64,000 bases of DNA from Fomitopsis serialis. Its lineage: Eukaryota; Basidiomycota; Agaricomycetes; Polyporales; Fomitopsidaceae. Each line of letters opens with the position of its first letter. Position 1 is the stretch's first letter. Under the pieces are notes generated by a model. That model saw nothing but the letters and a program-made list of their open reading frames with translations. It did no database searches and had not been told where the DNA came from. A program made the translations under genes and the position numbers. The stretch covers positions 1-64,000 of the forward strand of contig NW_025955118.1 in NCBI RefSeq assembly GCF_022376445.1. Reading direction: 5' to 3'. This document shows positions 1 through 10,668 of this stretch, one piece after another.

Positions 1-499
1 GGATTTTGACCACCATGGCATTTGGTTCGGGATCGACGGGCATTGCTGGCGCTTCCTGTGGTGGAACGTCCGGAACCGCAGGCTGTGCAAGTAGGGCGGC
101 GGCGGGCGCGACTTGGCCTATGTGTAGGTTGGCCATGTTGCCAGGTATATCTACAGAGTCTCCGTTCTTCGAAGAAGAGGCCATGGACGCGTGGCCTACA
201 CTTGCCTCGTCGTCCGAGCCGGGGAAAAACAAAGGCAGCTGAACGACCCGCGACGGTCCCGCCACAGGCGCGCCCGCTCCTGCAGGCGAGGGACGCTGCC
301 TTCGCGGTACATGAACCACGGGAGCCTCCACGTCCGAGTCGGAGAGCTCGATGACATCGCCCGTCGGGACGAACTGCGCGCGTTTCTTGCCCTTGCCTGC
401 TGGGCGGTTGGCTCGCCGAGCGCGAGTTTGCGGGCGTAGGTCGGGAGAGGAGTCGAGCTCGATGATGTCTACATCGTTCTGCTGAGCTACGTGTGGCAT
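1..499 (-). CDS. Partial protein with SUMO-interaction-like motifs
   Basis: The reading frame starts at the ATG whose complement lies at 497-499 and stays open to the window edge, so only about 166 N-terminal residues are present. The start of the protein has two hydrophobic-acidic patches, VDIIELDSSPD and VIELSDSDVE, which match the pattern of SUMO-interacting motifs. Between and after them the chain is basic, proline-rich and apparently disordered. Such tandem motifs are typical of the N-terminal part of SUMO-targeted RING ubiquitin ligases (Slx5/RNF4 type), but no RING domain is visible because the rest lies outside the window. The ligase idea is therefore only a guess; the motifs themselves are directly visible. 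Confidence 0.6.
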   Translation of the reverse strand, partial: MPHVAQQNDVDIIELDSSPDLRPQTRARRANRPAGKGKKRAQFVPTGDVIELSDSDVEAPVVHVPRRQRPSPAGAGAPVAGPSRVVQLPLFFPGSDDEASVGHASMASSSKNGDSVDIPGNMANLHIGQVAPAAALLAQPAVPDVPPQEAPAMPVDPEPNAMVVKI

Positions 500-822
500 T
501 GCCGTGCAGTGACAAGCATGATACGAGGGAAAGGAGCGAGCAGAGAGCGGGGGAGAGCAGGCGAGTGCGGCGCGGACAAAGACCCGCCGGTCGCCACTGC
601 CGCCACTCAGTACTATGCAGAGTGCGTACCCATAAAAGGCAGGTGTTGCAGTTCGTTACTGAGACCGACCACTGTTCCGTTGATTCTGAAAATCTGATCA
701 GTGTATCAAATACCGTTTCAGTTGGCATTCGAAGACTTCGGTTTGATGTGTGGCGTAGTTTGAACTACAGGACCCACCGATCATAGCCAGGACCACTCGA
801 GACCAGGAGACTATCATGTCAT
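500..822. other. Intergenic, 5' flank of the partial gene
   Basis: No coding region was recognised. It separates the start of the partial gene from the 3' end of the Rex1-type gene; both lie on the minus strand. No clear TATA box was seen. Confidence 0.5.
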
Positions 823-3182
823 TTACGAAGACTCCTTTACACCTAGGAACAACAGCCCCCTCTTCGCTTTCTCCACCTCCTCCTCAAGCTCCCTCCCGTC
901 CACTGTCGTCCACCAACTTCCTTCCCGATATCATCCAGGCTCTTCCCCTGCCTCAACGCCGTCTCGAACGTGCTCTTGCGTGCGTTCAGTTCGGACATCC
1001 GTCGGGGATCCGAGTGGCCCGTGAATATGATGACCGCCGTGCGTGGTGGAAGCGCAGCGTACAGCCTCACCAGGTGGGAGTTCAGCGTGGAGAGGACTTC
1101 ATTCATGTCAGCAGGAGTTGCGGGAGTCGGGTCGGAGTCGGGAATCGAGTCAACCCCTGTCTTGGGCGTGACCCCTTCGAAACCCAGGTTAGTATAAATC
1201 ACACACTAAACTTCAGTCTGATAGACTTACATCCGCGCGCCCTGGCAAGGCTAGTGAATCGGCCGAACACGAAGTAATGTGAAGGTATGGAGCCCAGCAA
1301 GCCTTCGAGGACCTCTTCATCACTCTGGCAGGTGATGGTGGTGGTCGCCTTGTTGCCATGCCACGCAGTGGGGTTGCCGTGGTCAACAATGGCTGTAGTG
1401 ATCGCCCCAGATCGCGACCTGCTCATGCGCTCGACAATGGACTCCATGTCGATCTTGAACTCGCCAAAGCCCGGACCTGAACAAATTGCCCGTCAGTCTG
1501 CAAGCGTCGCATTGCCACAATGAGCACGCACCGTTGTTGAGCTTCTTTTTGAGCAGATCTACACATGCTCGCGCGTCTTCCTCCGGATCGTGTCCACCCT
1601 CGCCTCGGTTCTGGATCTCCCGTCCACACCACTTCTTCGTGAGCCAGGCTAGGCCAGGCTTGAATGGCCGCCCGCGTGGGTGGTTGTAGATGACGGAGGT
1701 ATCGATGCAGAGCGGATGGCAAATTTTGAGCGCTTTCAGGTCAGACTCCAGTGAATGGCCGAGAAGCACTGGTGTAGGAATTACAGACAGTAAGTTGATG
1801 ATATGTGTCTGCACCTCTTCAAAGGTTGTTGTCACAGGGTCGAGCGCTTCGGCGGTGATCCCTGACCATCTACACTACTGTCTTAGTATCAGTGGACAAA
1901 AGAGACCAAGAATGACGAACCGCGTAAGATAGTCTTGGATGGGTTTGGACGGTTTGACAAGCTGGTCGTACACCACTATGTCCGCCTCGTAGTCGATGAT
2001 ACACACCCGCGTGAGTTCCTTCCCGTCCTCTGTTACACACTACCTCTGGGTGAGCGAGCGATGCACACTTCCCGGGACAACACGACTCACCATCTCACAA
2101 TCGATGGCGTATATCCTCGATTGCTTGCCCTGCGACTCCGTCGAGGCCAACGGCTGCGGCGTCTCTAGGAACCCAGGTGGCTTTTCAAACACCTCAGCGA
2201 TATATGATGGTACAGGATAGTCGTTCTCGATCATCTGCTCGGTGGAGAGGATATAGCGCATTGGTGTCTTCTCCCAAGCGCGCTCTGCTGCCGTCGCAAG
2301 ACATATCAGACAACTCATCACACAGTAAAGCAATGGACATACAGCTGACGCGCTCAATGAGCCGCCTTTTCTTCTCCTCGCCCGTCATAGGGCCTTGGAA
2401 AAATGTGTTGAGCACGGAGTGCATGCGAGTTTGGTCACCGGGCGCCCGAGTCGGGCATGCATGACTGAACGTCCGTCCGATGAAGGGTAGGCCAGTTGAC
2501 GAACCCTCAACCGGACCCTCTGAGGGTAGTGGAACAGGTAGAGGAAGGTTTGGGTTCGCAGTCGCGGAAGTAGGCAAAGGCGGCAGTGAGATGATCTCTG
2601 GGGTAATACCCGGAACCAGGATCGCGACAACTTTCTGCACCGATCGTGGGTTCTGGGATCACATGTTAGCATCGTGTTGTGCCACCATTCAGGTTGCAAC
2701 GTACCTCTATCCTCACCCAGCTCGACGGAGGCGCGTCCGCGGACAGATGCAAGACCAACTCTCGAATGTCCTGCACATGGAAAGTCAGCCTGCGCTCCCT
2801 GCGAACTACGCACACGACGCACGCTGATCCCAACTGCCTCTCTCCTCTTCAAAATCTCTCCCTTTGCATACATGAACCTGGGTGGGTTCGCCTGCGTAAA
2901 AGGTGTGCCTTGAGTAACGGGGGCATTGCGCAGGATCTCAAACCGCGTCGGGGCACACACTTCAGTCTTCGCCTCGGTCTTCTTCGCTTTCTTCGTCTTG
3001 CGCTTCTCTACCCTCGTCCACTCGCCGTCGCCATTCTCCATAGCAGTGCTAGTGGAGTGTTCGGGTGCAAGTACGCTGATGCCATGCGAGACGCGAGCAG
3101 CCGCTTTGAACTTCTTCGGCGCTGGAAATGCGGACGACGACCCTTGTTCTACAAGGGGCGAGAGATCTTGAGACCTCTTCAT
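823..3182 (-). CDS. REX1: Rex1-type RNA 3'-5' exonuclease (DEDDh), possibly frameshifted at its end
   Basis: Nuclear 3'-5' exonuclease of the Rex1/Rnh70 family, which in yeast trims 5S rRNA and tRNA precursors. The four DEDDh motifs are visible on spliced exons: YAIDCEMV (Asp and Glu), LLGHSLESDLKAL (Asp), and GGHDPEEDA (His and Asp). The long conserved stretch around LAWLTKKWCGREIQ is typical of this family. I chose the ATG at 3180-3182 (MKRSQDLSPL), because the longer open frame upstream runs across the divergent promoter. About eight exons are needed, with short introns such as one opening GTGCGTCGTG after RREAVGIS. The last exon breaks: the frame written in the DNA stops at 843, but the family's usual ending (ELEEEVEKAKRGLLFLGVK) is intact in another frame and ends at 823. 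One missing T in a T run at 915-916 explains this. Confidence 0.88.
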
Positions 3183-3417
3183 GTTTTCGTTCGAGCTTGC
3201 TGTGAGATGAGCTGCGCTCTTCAAGGGACCAGAGTCGGGAGCAGACTTGAGCAGAGCGACTTGGGTGCCCGATACTGTGTACCTAATTTGATCACTTTTC
3301 CTGCTGACTAAGCGGATCGAATCCCGATTGATCTCACTCTCAGGCCCGTGTCTCGCAATATTGACATTGAACAGACTTGAACTTGAATACTTTCGTTGTT
3401 GTCGCGCTCCTCCCAAC
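3183..3417. promoter_or_regulatory. Divergent promoter between the exonuclease and JmjC genes
   Basis: 235 bases separate the two divergent start codons, so both promoters must share this space. No TATA box stands out, as is usual for housekeeping genes in these fungi. Confidence 0.5.
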
Positions 3418-4848
3418 ATGACAGTCCAACTAGCATCTACTGAACCCCATCTTTCAGCCACGGAATTCTTCGCGAATTTCGTCTCACAGCGCAAACCGGT
3501 CATTATCACTGGCCTCCCAAACGACCCGTCCTTCGCTGCGCAAAAATGGGTATGTCTTTCTTCAATTTTACACTTGGTGCTACAGTTCACCTTCCTCTCG
3601 TAAAGACAGTCTTCTGACCTCGACTATCTGTCCGCAAAAGCGGGTGACACTAAGGTCCTCGTAGAGCCCATGCACCCGACCACCCAGCAGTTCGGCACAG
3701 ACGTGCAACGGATCTCGATGCCGTTCCGCGACTTCCTCCAGTCGCTCAAAAATGAGAAGGGCCCATACCATTACCTCACGACGCAGTACTCCGGGGAGGA
3801 GTGGGACGCGTTGACCGTCTTCTCGCCGCCGACGGGCGCATTGAGGGACGAGTTTCCGGAGGTCCCGCGGATCATGGGAAACCTGTATCTGCAGCAAGCA
3901 AACCTCTGGCTAGGGAAGTCAAAAGATGGGTCGTCGTCGGGTCTAGTGCGTGTTTTTTCCCCTATAGGTCGCACTCCTGTTGACGCAGACCCTTTTACTT
4001 AGCACCACGACTTCCACGACAACCTGTACTGTCTGCTGAAGGGACGCAAGCGCTTCGTCCTCTTCCCACCCCAGGACCATGAAAACCTCTACCCGCATGG
4101 CACAGTGCACACCCTACACCAAAATGGTGTCATTGCGTATGACAAGATGCTTCGCGCAGACGGACTCGATCATCGAGTCGCACTCCGTACACGCGTTGCC
4201 GTTCTCAAAAGACAGCTGGACGCCCTAGAAGTGAGCGGCGCCAAGTCAAAAGGTAAAGGAAAAGCGAAGGCAGCAACGAAGGAGAGGAAGGCCTTGGAGA
4301 AGGAGTACCTCAACTTGCGTGAGGAGCTGGAGGAATTGGCGGAAGACGAGCAGTACGGGTTCCCTCTGGATGATGACGAGGATGGCGTGGAGCGTGTCGA
4401 AGACGGCAGCGACCTCGGCTCGCTCGCTGGAGACCTGGATGGTCAAGACGACTACGAGGCGCTCATGGGCGAGGACGTATTGGACGGAGGATCTATGATG
4501 GGTGACGGTCAAGCCGGCGAGGCCTCAGAAGATAGTGAAAACCCAGAGGACCCGCCTTCATTCTCCCGGATCCCGACCGCGTTCCTACACAAGCAGCTTG
4601 ATTTGCCCACAACGGCGATCGCGCCGTCTGATTCCACACCCGCTGACTTCCTAAACCTCGCCAAGGCGAGTCCTCCGTACGTCGTCGAACTTTCCGCAGG
4701 GCAGATGTTGTATCTCCCGGCCTCGTGGTGGCACGAAGTCACGTCATCCTCTGATGGCGAGGAGGACGTGCATATGGCGCTGAACTGGTGGTTCTATCCG
4801 CCAGATGCAGATAGCTTCGAGGAGCCATACGCGGACAAGGTCGTCTAG
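3418..4848 (+). CDS. JmjC-domain (cupin-type) Fe(II)/2-oxoglutarate oxygenase
   Basis: Three exons (3418-3549, 3610-3945, 4003-4848) encode about 437 residues. The N-terminal part (RKPVIITGLPNDP) and the mid region (PRIMGNLYLQQANLWLG) are typical of JmjC/cupin_8 proteins. The iron site fits HxDxxxN at His157/Asp159 (HHDFHDNLY) with a distal His near residue 400 (SWWHEV). Family members hydroxylate or demethylate proteins; the substrate cannot be told here. A charged coiled-coil-like insert (about residues 195-330, Lys/Glu/Asp-rich) sits inside the oxygenase fold. An in-frame TAG at 4846-4848 ends the protein, yet the same frame continues for 37 more codons with a basic, nuclear-localisation-like tail (KRKRED, PAKKAKK) to a stop at 4960-4962. 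The real or ancestral protein may include that tail. Confidence 0.85.
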
Positions 4849-5225
4849 GAACATCTCAGAGAGACTGGGCGGAATCGCGAGGAGCTAGATTCAGCGAGCA
4901 ATGAAGGGAAGAGAAAGCGCGAGGATGGTCATGAGTCACCGGCGAAAAAGGCGAAGAAGTAGGTCTGTGGCCGTAAACCTCTTCACCCTTTGTATGTCTG
5001 CTCGGATGTCTTACTACCTGCGGACATATACATATTGATGCTATTCCAATTTCGTCCTTCTTCTGCAGTTCATGTGCTCTCTAATCCATCTAGCATCTGT
5101 GTTTTCGTCGGAGACGTGCTTGATGCATACAGAGGCGAGGGTGGCGCGGGCGACACCGCCGGTGCAACTCGCAACGTGGCGACCAGACACTGCTCGAACT
5201 TGCTCGTTCCGCCCATTCTCGACCA

Positions 5226-5243
5226 TTCTTCGGCAAGAAAGAA
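5226..5243 (+). promoter_or_regulatory. Heat-shock element-like site
   Basis: TTCTTCGGCAAGAAAGAA is a near-palindromic array of TTC and GAA triplets, as expected for heat-shock factor sites, about 120 bases upstream of the TATA box of hsp20. Spacing is not the perfect 5-bp repeat, so the call is moderate. Confidence 0.5.
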
Positions 5244-5364
5244 ACGGAGAACATGGGGCATGTGATGACACGGCGATCGAGCACTGACGCAACACCTGCG
5301 TCGTTTGTTTTCGACGACATTTCCAGACTGTTCTGTCAAGCGCCCAAGCGATCCTCCCCAGACG

Positions 5365-5371
5365 TATAAAA
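5365..5371 (+). promoter_or_regulatory. TATA box of hsp20
   Basis: TATAAAA lies 124 bases before the hsp20 start codon. The relic promoter at 39044 has TGTAAAA at the equivalent place. Confidence 0.7.
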
Positions 5372-5488
5372 GCCCGACCCCCTTCACTCACTCCCCTCAA
5401 GCAGAAACATAATCACTTGAGACATCCGTTGACTACGCTCTACTTCAACTCATACTCTTCTCTTCTCTTCACGACACTAACGAACGAG

Positions 5489-6078
5489 ATGGCGCTTTCA
5501 ACTTTCTTCACCGAGCCGTTCTACTCCATTGCGGACTTTGACCGCCTTTTCGACGAGGCGTTCTCTGCTCGCACAGGTGGCCAGAACAACGGTCGCCAGC
5601 TGCAGCAGCGGGATGCGTCTTCGCGCTGGCTCCGTCCAAGGTATGTTGTTCTTGCTCGCGTTTGGATTCGGACTCGATGCTGATCACGGACGAATAGGAT
5701 GGACCTGCATGAGGACAACCAGCAGAACCTCGTCACCGCGACGTTCGAGCTACCCGGTCTCCACAAGGAGAACGTGTCGATCGACGTCCACAATGGGGTG
5801 CTGTCTGTCTCTGGCGAGTCGAAGGTCGAGGAGAAGCGGGACGAGAACGGGTACGCCGTCCGCGAGCGGCGGTTCGGCAAGTTCTCGCGCTCGCTGCCCC
5901 TCCCACAGGGAGTCAAGGTAAGCATATTTCCTCTGTTATCATGACCACAACAAGGGTGCTGACTACGGCTGGCACACAGGAGGAGAACATCAAGGCATCG
6001 ATGGAGAACGGCGTGTTGACCGTTACGTTCCCGAAGACGACGCCAGACATGGCGCCGAAGAAGATCACGATCTCGTAA
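5489..6078 (+). CDS. hsp20: Small heat-shock protein (Hsp20/alpha-crystallin)
   Basis: Three exons (5489-5640, 5698-5917, 5980-6078) encode a 156-residue cytosolic ATP-independent chaperone that holds unfolding proteins under stress. The N-terminal arm is MALSTFFTEPFYSIADFD; the alpha-crystallin domain shows the strands around TATFELPGLHKENVSIDV, NGVLSVSGES and the dimerisation-loop region VRERRFGKFSRSLPLP, ending in the conserved ENGVLTVTFPK. The very C-terminal tail is short, KKITIS. Heat-shock-like sites and a TATA box upstream support stress control. Parts of this gene recur as relics: its promoter at 38770-39090, and its 3' end (inverted) at 53280-53465. Confidence 0.95.
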
Positions 6079-7447
6079 ACGCGTTCGGGCGTTGCAAGTT
6101 CGTGCAGGTGCGAACCTGGAGTACTCGGGTTTGCAGCGATTTGTCCATTGTAACATGCTTGTAGTATTGCGGGTTCGAGCGTAATACATCTTGTTTTCCT
6201 TTGAGAGTCCCTGCGTGCTGTGAGGTGAAGTGCCTTTGGTGTACTAAGTTCAGTGCAATGCTGGGTGGAACTTTCTCGTGCTGTGAAGAGCAATGAAGAG
6301 CAATGTCGGCAAGAAAAGGATGGTTTAACTTGAATGGTCTACGGGTGAGCAAACCTGCGAAGGAATCCATCCGACAACCCATTCAAGAAGACTGAGGGTG
6401 GCGAGTACTGTACGTGTACTGTCATGAACGACGGCCAGCTGCTGGATATATGTAACAACTCTTCGGCGACTGATGTCAAACACGGCACCAGTGCAGGAGG
6501 CTGTCTATGTCTCACTGGGAGTCCAAACAGGCCTCATACTCATCTGTCGGACCCAGCTCATCAGTGAATCAATAGGGGTACCTCGGGATGTCACAGACGC
6601 ACCCGCATCTAGCGACCACCGCATCGGCCTTTGAGTCACCGGCCTCAACGGTGAGGATATCAGTGCGCTCCGGACGGTGATATGAGCCTGAGACGGGTGG
6701 ATGGCTGTGTCCTGAAAGCTGTCAATTACAACGAGAATACGGTCGAGTGCAACCGTTCTGTCCTTTAAACCACAGATCTAGACCACCAGATGTGCCGTGA
6801 ATGTTCAGAACTCACTGCACGTCATTCTGTCAGTAGGCGCACCGGGCGGCCTCGGCTCCGCCGAAGTACTACGTTATCCAATGGAATTGGAGTCAACTTT
6901 CATTGCGCTATGGCTTCCCAGGATAGGCCGGGAAGCAGATGAGTCAGGCCGGACTGTTTATTTACCACCAGTGTAAGTGCGCAACATACGCACGCGCACG
7001 ACTACAGAGCGGCACAGAGAAGAGGTTCAACTTTTTCCTTCGGTGATCGCGCGCCAGCCCGAGTAGCTGACGATGCGAGAGACTTCCCCCGAGTTCGGTA
7101 TATCGATGGTATAAGCTCAACGCGCAGGTCCGAGACGTCGGAGACGGTCCTAAGATATGGGCAGGAGCACCTAAAATGTGCAATAGCGAAGACAATAGGA
7201 TGCTTCAACAAGGGGACAAGGCACCCACACGGAGCTGTGTGGGGCTTCCCACTCTACGTCCGTTCGAAGGCCTACGAGGGCCTGGAGGGATGTTGGATTG
7301 CGTGCGCAAAAAGGAAGACCGAACCTCACACCTGCTTCCGTTTGCGGGACACGATATAAGGTCTGGCTGTGACCCTTCTATGCAACATACGAATCTAATC
7401 TCAATCCCCTCGCTGTACACCTGAGACCCTGAGCCCTGTAGTGAACT
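6079..7447. other. Intergenic; promoter of the first SDR gene
   Basis: No gene was recognised in 1.37 kb. The first ~140 bases are the hsp20 3' flank, of which an inverted copy survives at 53280-53400. A TATA-like TATAAG at 7355-7360 lies 93 bases before the SDR start; the paralogue at 17433 has TATAAG in nearly the same place. Confidence 0.5.
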
Positions 7448-8536
7448 ATGCCTTCGTACGCCATCATAGGGGGGTCCCGTGGCATCGGTCTGGAGTTTGT
7501 CCGTCAGCTCGTACGTACCGCTCCGGAAAATCACCAACCTCATACTGACCCAGACATCCATCCGTATAGGCACTGAATGAGGAGAATACCGTCTTCGTGA
7601 CGGTCCGCAACAAGGACAAGTCCACACACCTGCGCGCCACCGTGGCCCAGCTGCCGCACAAGAACGTACGCATCCTACAAGCGGACGTGGTGGACAAGCA
7701 AGCGATCAAGGTGCGAGCACACCTGCATATCGTCTTCTGCCCGCGCTCAAAATACCTGGTAGAATGCGGCAACTGAGTTGGGCAGGCTCTCCGGCGGTGG
7801 CTTAGATATCCTGATATACAACGCGGCTCGCCTCGAATTTGACAATTTACTTCGCGGGCCTGGAGACTAGTAAGCCCTTCTTGATGAAATCGACATCTCA
7901 ATTCATGCTGCTCCATAGCGACAATGACGAGGAATTGGACGAGGAGTTCATACAGTCCGTGCGTACTTGGCGATGATCATGCTGAACGACTCTTGAACGA
8001 CAGCTCCCTCCAGTTCAAAGTGAACGTACTAGGGCCCATTCACATCGTCAACAACTTCCTGCCGCTCCTTCGCAAAGGCTCTGCGAAGAAGATTATCATC
8101 TTGGGCAGTGAAGGGGGCGAGCGTAGCTTCGTGCAACACGTGCATATCTCTGGATTAGGCGCATACGGCGTAACAAAGGCCGCGGAACACATGGTCGCGA
8201 CGAAGTACGCCGTTGCCCTCGAGAACGAAGGTTTCACTGTCGTGTCCGTGAGTCCGGGCTTCGTGGATGTTTCTGGTACTAACAGCGAGCCGCGTACGTG
8301 GTCCCTGCTTGTAAGAGAATTTGGTACTGACCAGCTCGGACGCTGCAGTGTCCGAAGGGGACGCTTCGAAGTTCAACGATCTCGTGGTCCAGCACTTCGC
8401 GGCTTTTCCGAACGCAGGCACGCTGCTTACGCCTGAACAGGCTGTAAAGCGGCTACTGCTTGACATCAATAACATAGGCCCCGCGGAGTCTGGAACTTTC
8501 AGACCATACCCGGAATTCGACACGAACAAGCGGTAG
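7448..8536 (+). CDS. Short-chain dehydrogenase/reductase (copy 1)
   Basis: About 250 residues from six exons. It is a classical Rossmann-fold SDR: cofactor motif GGSRGIGLE at the N-terminus, Asp of ADVVDKQAIK, the NAA motif in LIYNAARLEF, a serine-containing strand (ILGSEGGERS) and the catalytic Tyr/Lys pair in YGVTKAAEHMVATKYA. PGFVDVSG follows as the usual PG motif. It resembles the C-factor-like SDR group; the substrate is unknown. All splice junctions can be joined in frame, so the gene appears intact. It is the first of four intact paralogues in the island (7448, 17433, 23053, 27257) and is closest to the 17433 copy. A TATA-like box precedes it by 93 bases. Confidence 0.88.
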
Positions 8537-8937
8537 AGGGTCATCGGGGATTGCAGTGTCCCGTCTGTGTATTGGGAGTCAGACTGTCGTACAATTCACT
8601 TGGACTCAACTCAGCCACTGCAGCAGCGAGACGGCGCATCACTGAGATGTTTGTGGTGATCACTGGATTCCGTAGCAATGTGGAAGGTGAGAGATCCTCC
8701 GAAGAATGGTTCCTCGGAGTACGAGAACTTACCGCTCGAAAATCCCTCACGGAGTGATAAATCAGGGTGGACAGATGTGTGTCTCTGACAGCCTGAGATT
8801 GTTGCAGATGAGCTTGGTCGCCGTGCACGGTAGCAAGTCGCGACAACGTCGACGACGCAGCCAGCGATGGTCATGGTAGCCTGAGGCAGTCCGAGTCTGA
8901 GGATCCCGAGTCGCCGTGTCGCTGGACGCACTGGCCT
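8537..8937. repeat. SDR-flank repeat in inverted orientation
   Basis: The segment around 8787-8890 reads, on the minus strand, like the sequence upstream of the SDR gene at 27257 (about 26975-27100), including CTCAGGCTGTCA and GGCTACCrTGACCATCGCTGG. A weaker match lies at 22900-22940 before the 23053 SDR. It marks a rearranged copy of an SDR 5' flank. Confidence 0.55.
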
Positions 8938-10364
8938 ACCGTTACCCGCTAGTCCGTGGATGAAGGTCCCGCGCCACACGCCTCAGCCACCTCGCGTCTC
9001 GCGGCCGTCGCCTTCATGCAATGCCCAATACCTCGCTCGAAACTCATCGTATGGCCTTGGCGACCTCATTTTCGGAATCTACGCGTCAAACACTACTCAG
9101 GCATGATGTCAGAAAGGCCAAATTGAGAGGCAGCTGCGCGCAAGACCCCACAAGAGTCCGGACGAGTCGGCGAACACCCGCACGCAGCGTAAACGGCGCG
9201 TGAGTGCCATAGTATATACATCGTGGGCCAGGAGACTAGGGTAGGCTGTAGGGTGACTGAACTATAGTATCGCGTATACGACGCGATGGAACAGCGGCGA
9301 GTATCGACTCGACGCGCAGGTGCTTGAGGGTTGGGGCGCAGATCGGAGAGCTCGGGGGAAAAACTCTAAGGTTCGTATTTCTGTCTGTCTACTTATACAT
9401 GTACATTGGTACTGATCAAATATGATGGTGTCGGATGGCACATGTCGCACACGGTAGCCTTGAGGCTACCGTCCAAGGCGGGCGATGTTCAGCCGGCGAT
9501 AAGCGACAGCGCAAGCATACGACGAGGACCGCATATCGGCCTCGAGTCCAAGGTGAGTTTTATTAGTACAATTCTATCTATACGGATCTAACATTCCGAC
9601 ATATAGTATGTCCCGGACACGGAGATCTCGAGCTCAGGAGTCAAGACCGTTCAAGTGGGTTCATCACTCGGGTGCACATACTGTACAGTGTGCAATTGTC
9701 AATGGTCGTGAATCTTGGCTCTAGGCCTTGGTATTGGTGCAATGGTAGACCCTTGATGCACTCATGAAATATTGCATACAGCGTAGAATACCATTTGATT
9801 GTTAGGTGTGAGATTATACCCAACAGTCATGAAGACCACTGTATCAGCTCGGCTGGACCTCCTACGAGCAGTAGTATTATATCGACAGCGATACATATAT
9901 GAAGATTGGATATACTGTGCGACATAACTTATAATGTGGCGAACCAGTATCCCATAAGCCCGGGACTGCTCGCGCGAGTACAGAAGGACGAAAGGACAAC
10001 AACACGAGCAGTGAAGACTCACTATACAAACAGCTTCAACCCTGGCTCAATCTACCACTCATAGCACCCTCCAGCCTCCCGACACGCGATATGTGACACG
10101 CACGCGCCGTTTACGCTGCGTGCGGGTGTTCGCCGACTCGTCCGGACTCTTGTGGGGTCTTGCGCGCAGCTGCCTCTCAATTTGGCCTTTCTGACATCAT
10201 GCCTGAGTAGTGTTTGACGCGTAGATTCCGAAAATGAGGTCGCCAAGGCCATACGATGAGTTTCGAGCGAGGTATTGGGCATTGCATGAAGGCGACGGCC
10301 GCGAGACGCGAGGTGGCTGAGGCGTGTGGCGCGGGACCTTCATCCACGGACTAGCGGGTAACGG
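8938..10364. repeat. Fold-back structure with ~265 bp inverted repeats
   Basis: 8938-9202 is repeated in inverted orientation at 10101-10364, nearly without mismatches by eye. Both arms begin with ACCGTTACCCGCTAGTCCG and end with AAACGGCGCGTG. The ~900 bp between them is AT-richer and not symmetrical, and no transposase was recognised there. It could be a fold-back or MITE-like element, or a local inverted duplication. Confidence 0.7.
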
Positions 10365-10668
10365 TACTGGCCGCGGCGCAGCGACGCCGTGGTCCAAGAC
10401 GTGTCCCATCATCGAGATCCGCCGGCCCGGAGCCGGTGGGTGCGCCACAAGCTGTGAATGCATTCACCGCGACCCAACCGCGACCTCATTCTCAGACTAA
10501 TTACCACCAAACATGATGATAATACCGTACTAGTAGCGCCGTCGATATCAAGCATGAATAGTATCCATGAACCACTTGGGTCAACTGCTATTAAGGTGTA
10601 GTAGATAAGTATTCTGTGAAGTAACACACCAGTGGCAGCGCGACTCGGAGTACATCTCCGCCCACAAT
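10365..10668. other. Intergenic, nothing recognised
   Basis: Short spacer between the fold-back structure and the 3' end of the first MFS gene. No coding signal seen. Confidence 0.4.

Larger units (their letters stand above)
4963..5488 (+). promoter_or_regulatory. hsp20 upstream region
   Basis: Non-coding region before hsp20. It holds a heat-shock-like element and a TATA box (listed separately). A diverged copy of about 5070-5400 is found at 38770-39090, without a heat-shock gene behind it. Confidence 0.7.

Noticed and set aside
816..1277. 153-residue plus-strand open frame
   Set aside because: Antisense to the conserved last exons of the Rex1-type gene.
10052..10282. Identical short proteins on opposite strands (9021-9203 and 10052-10282)
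   Set aside because: Explained by the inverted repeats of the fold-back structure; no evidence of translation.
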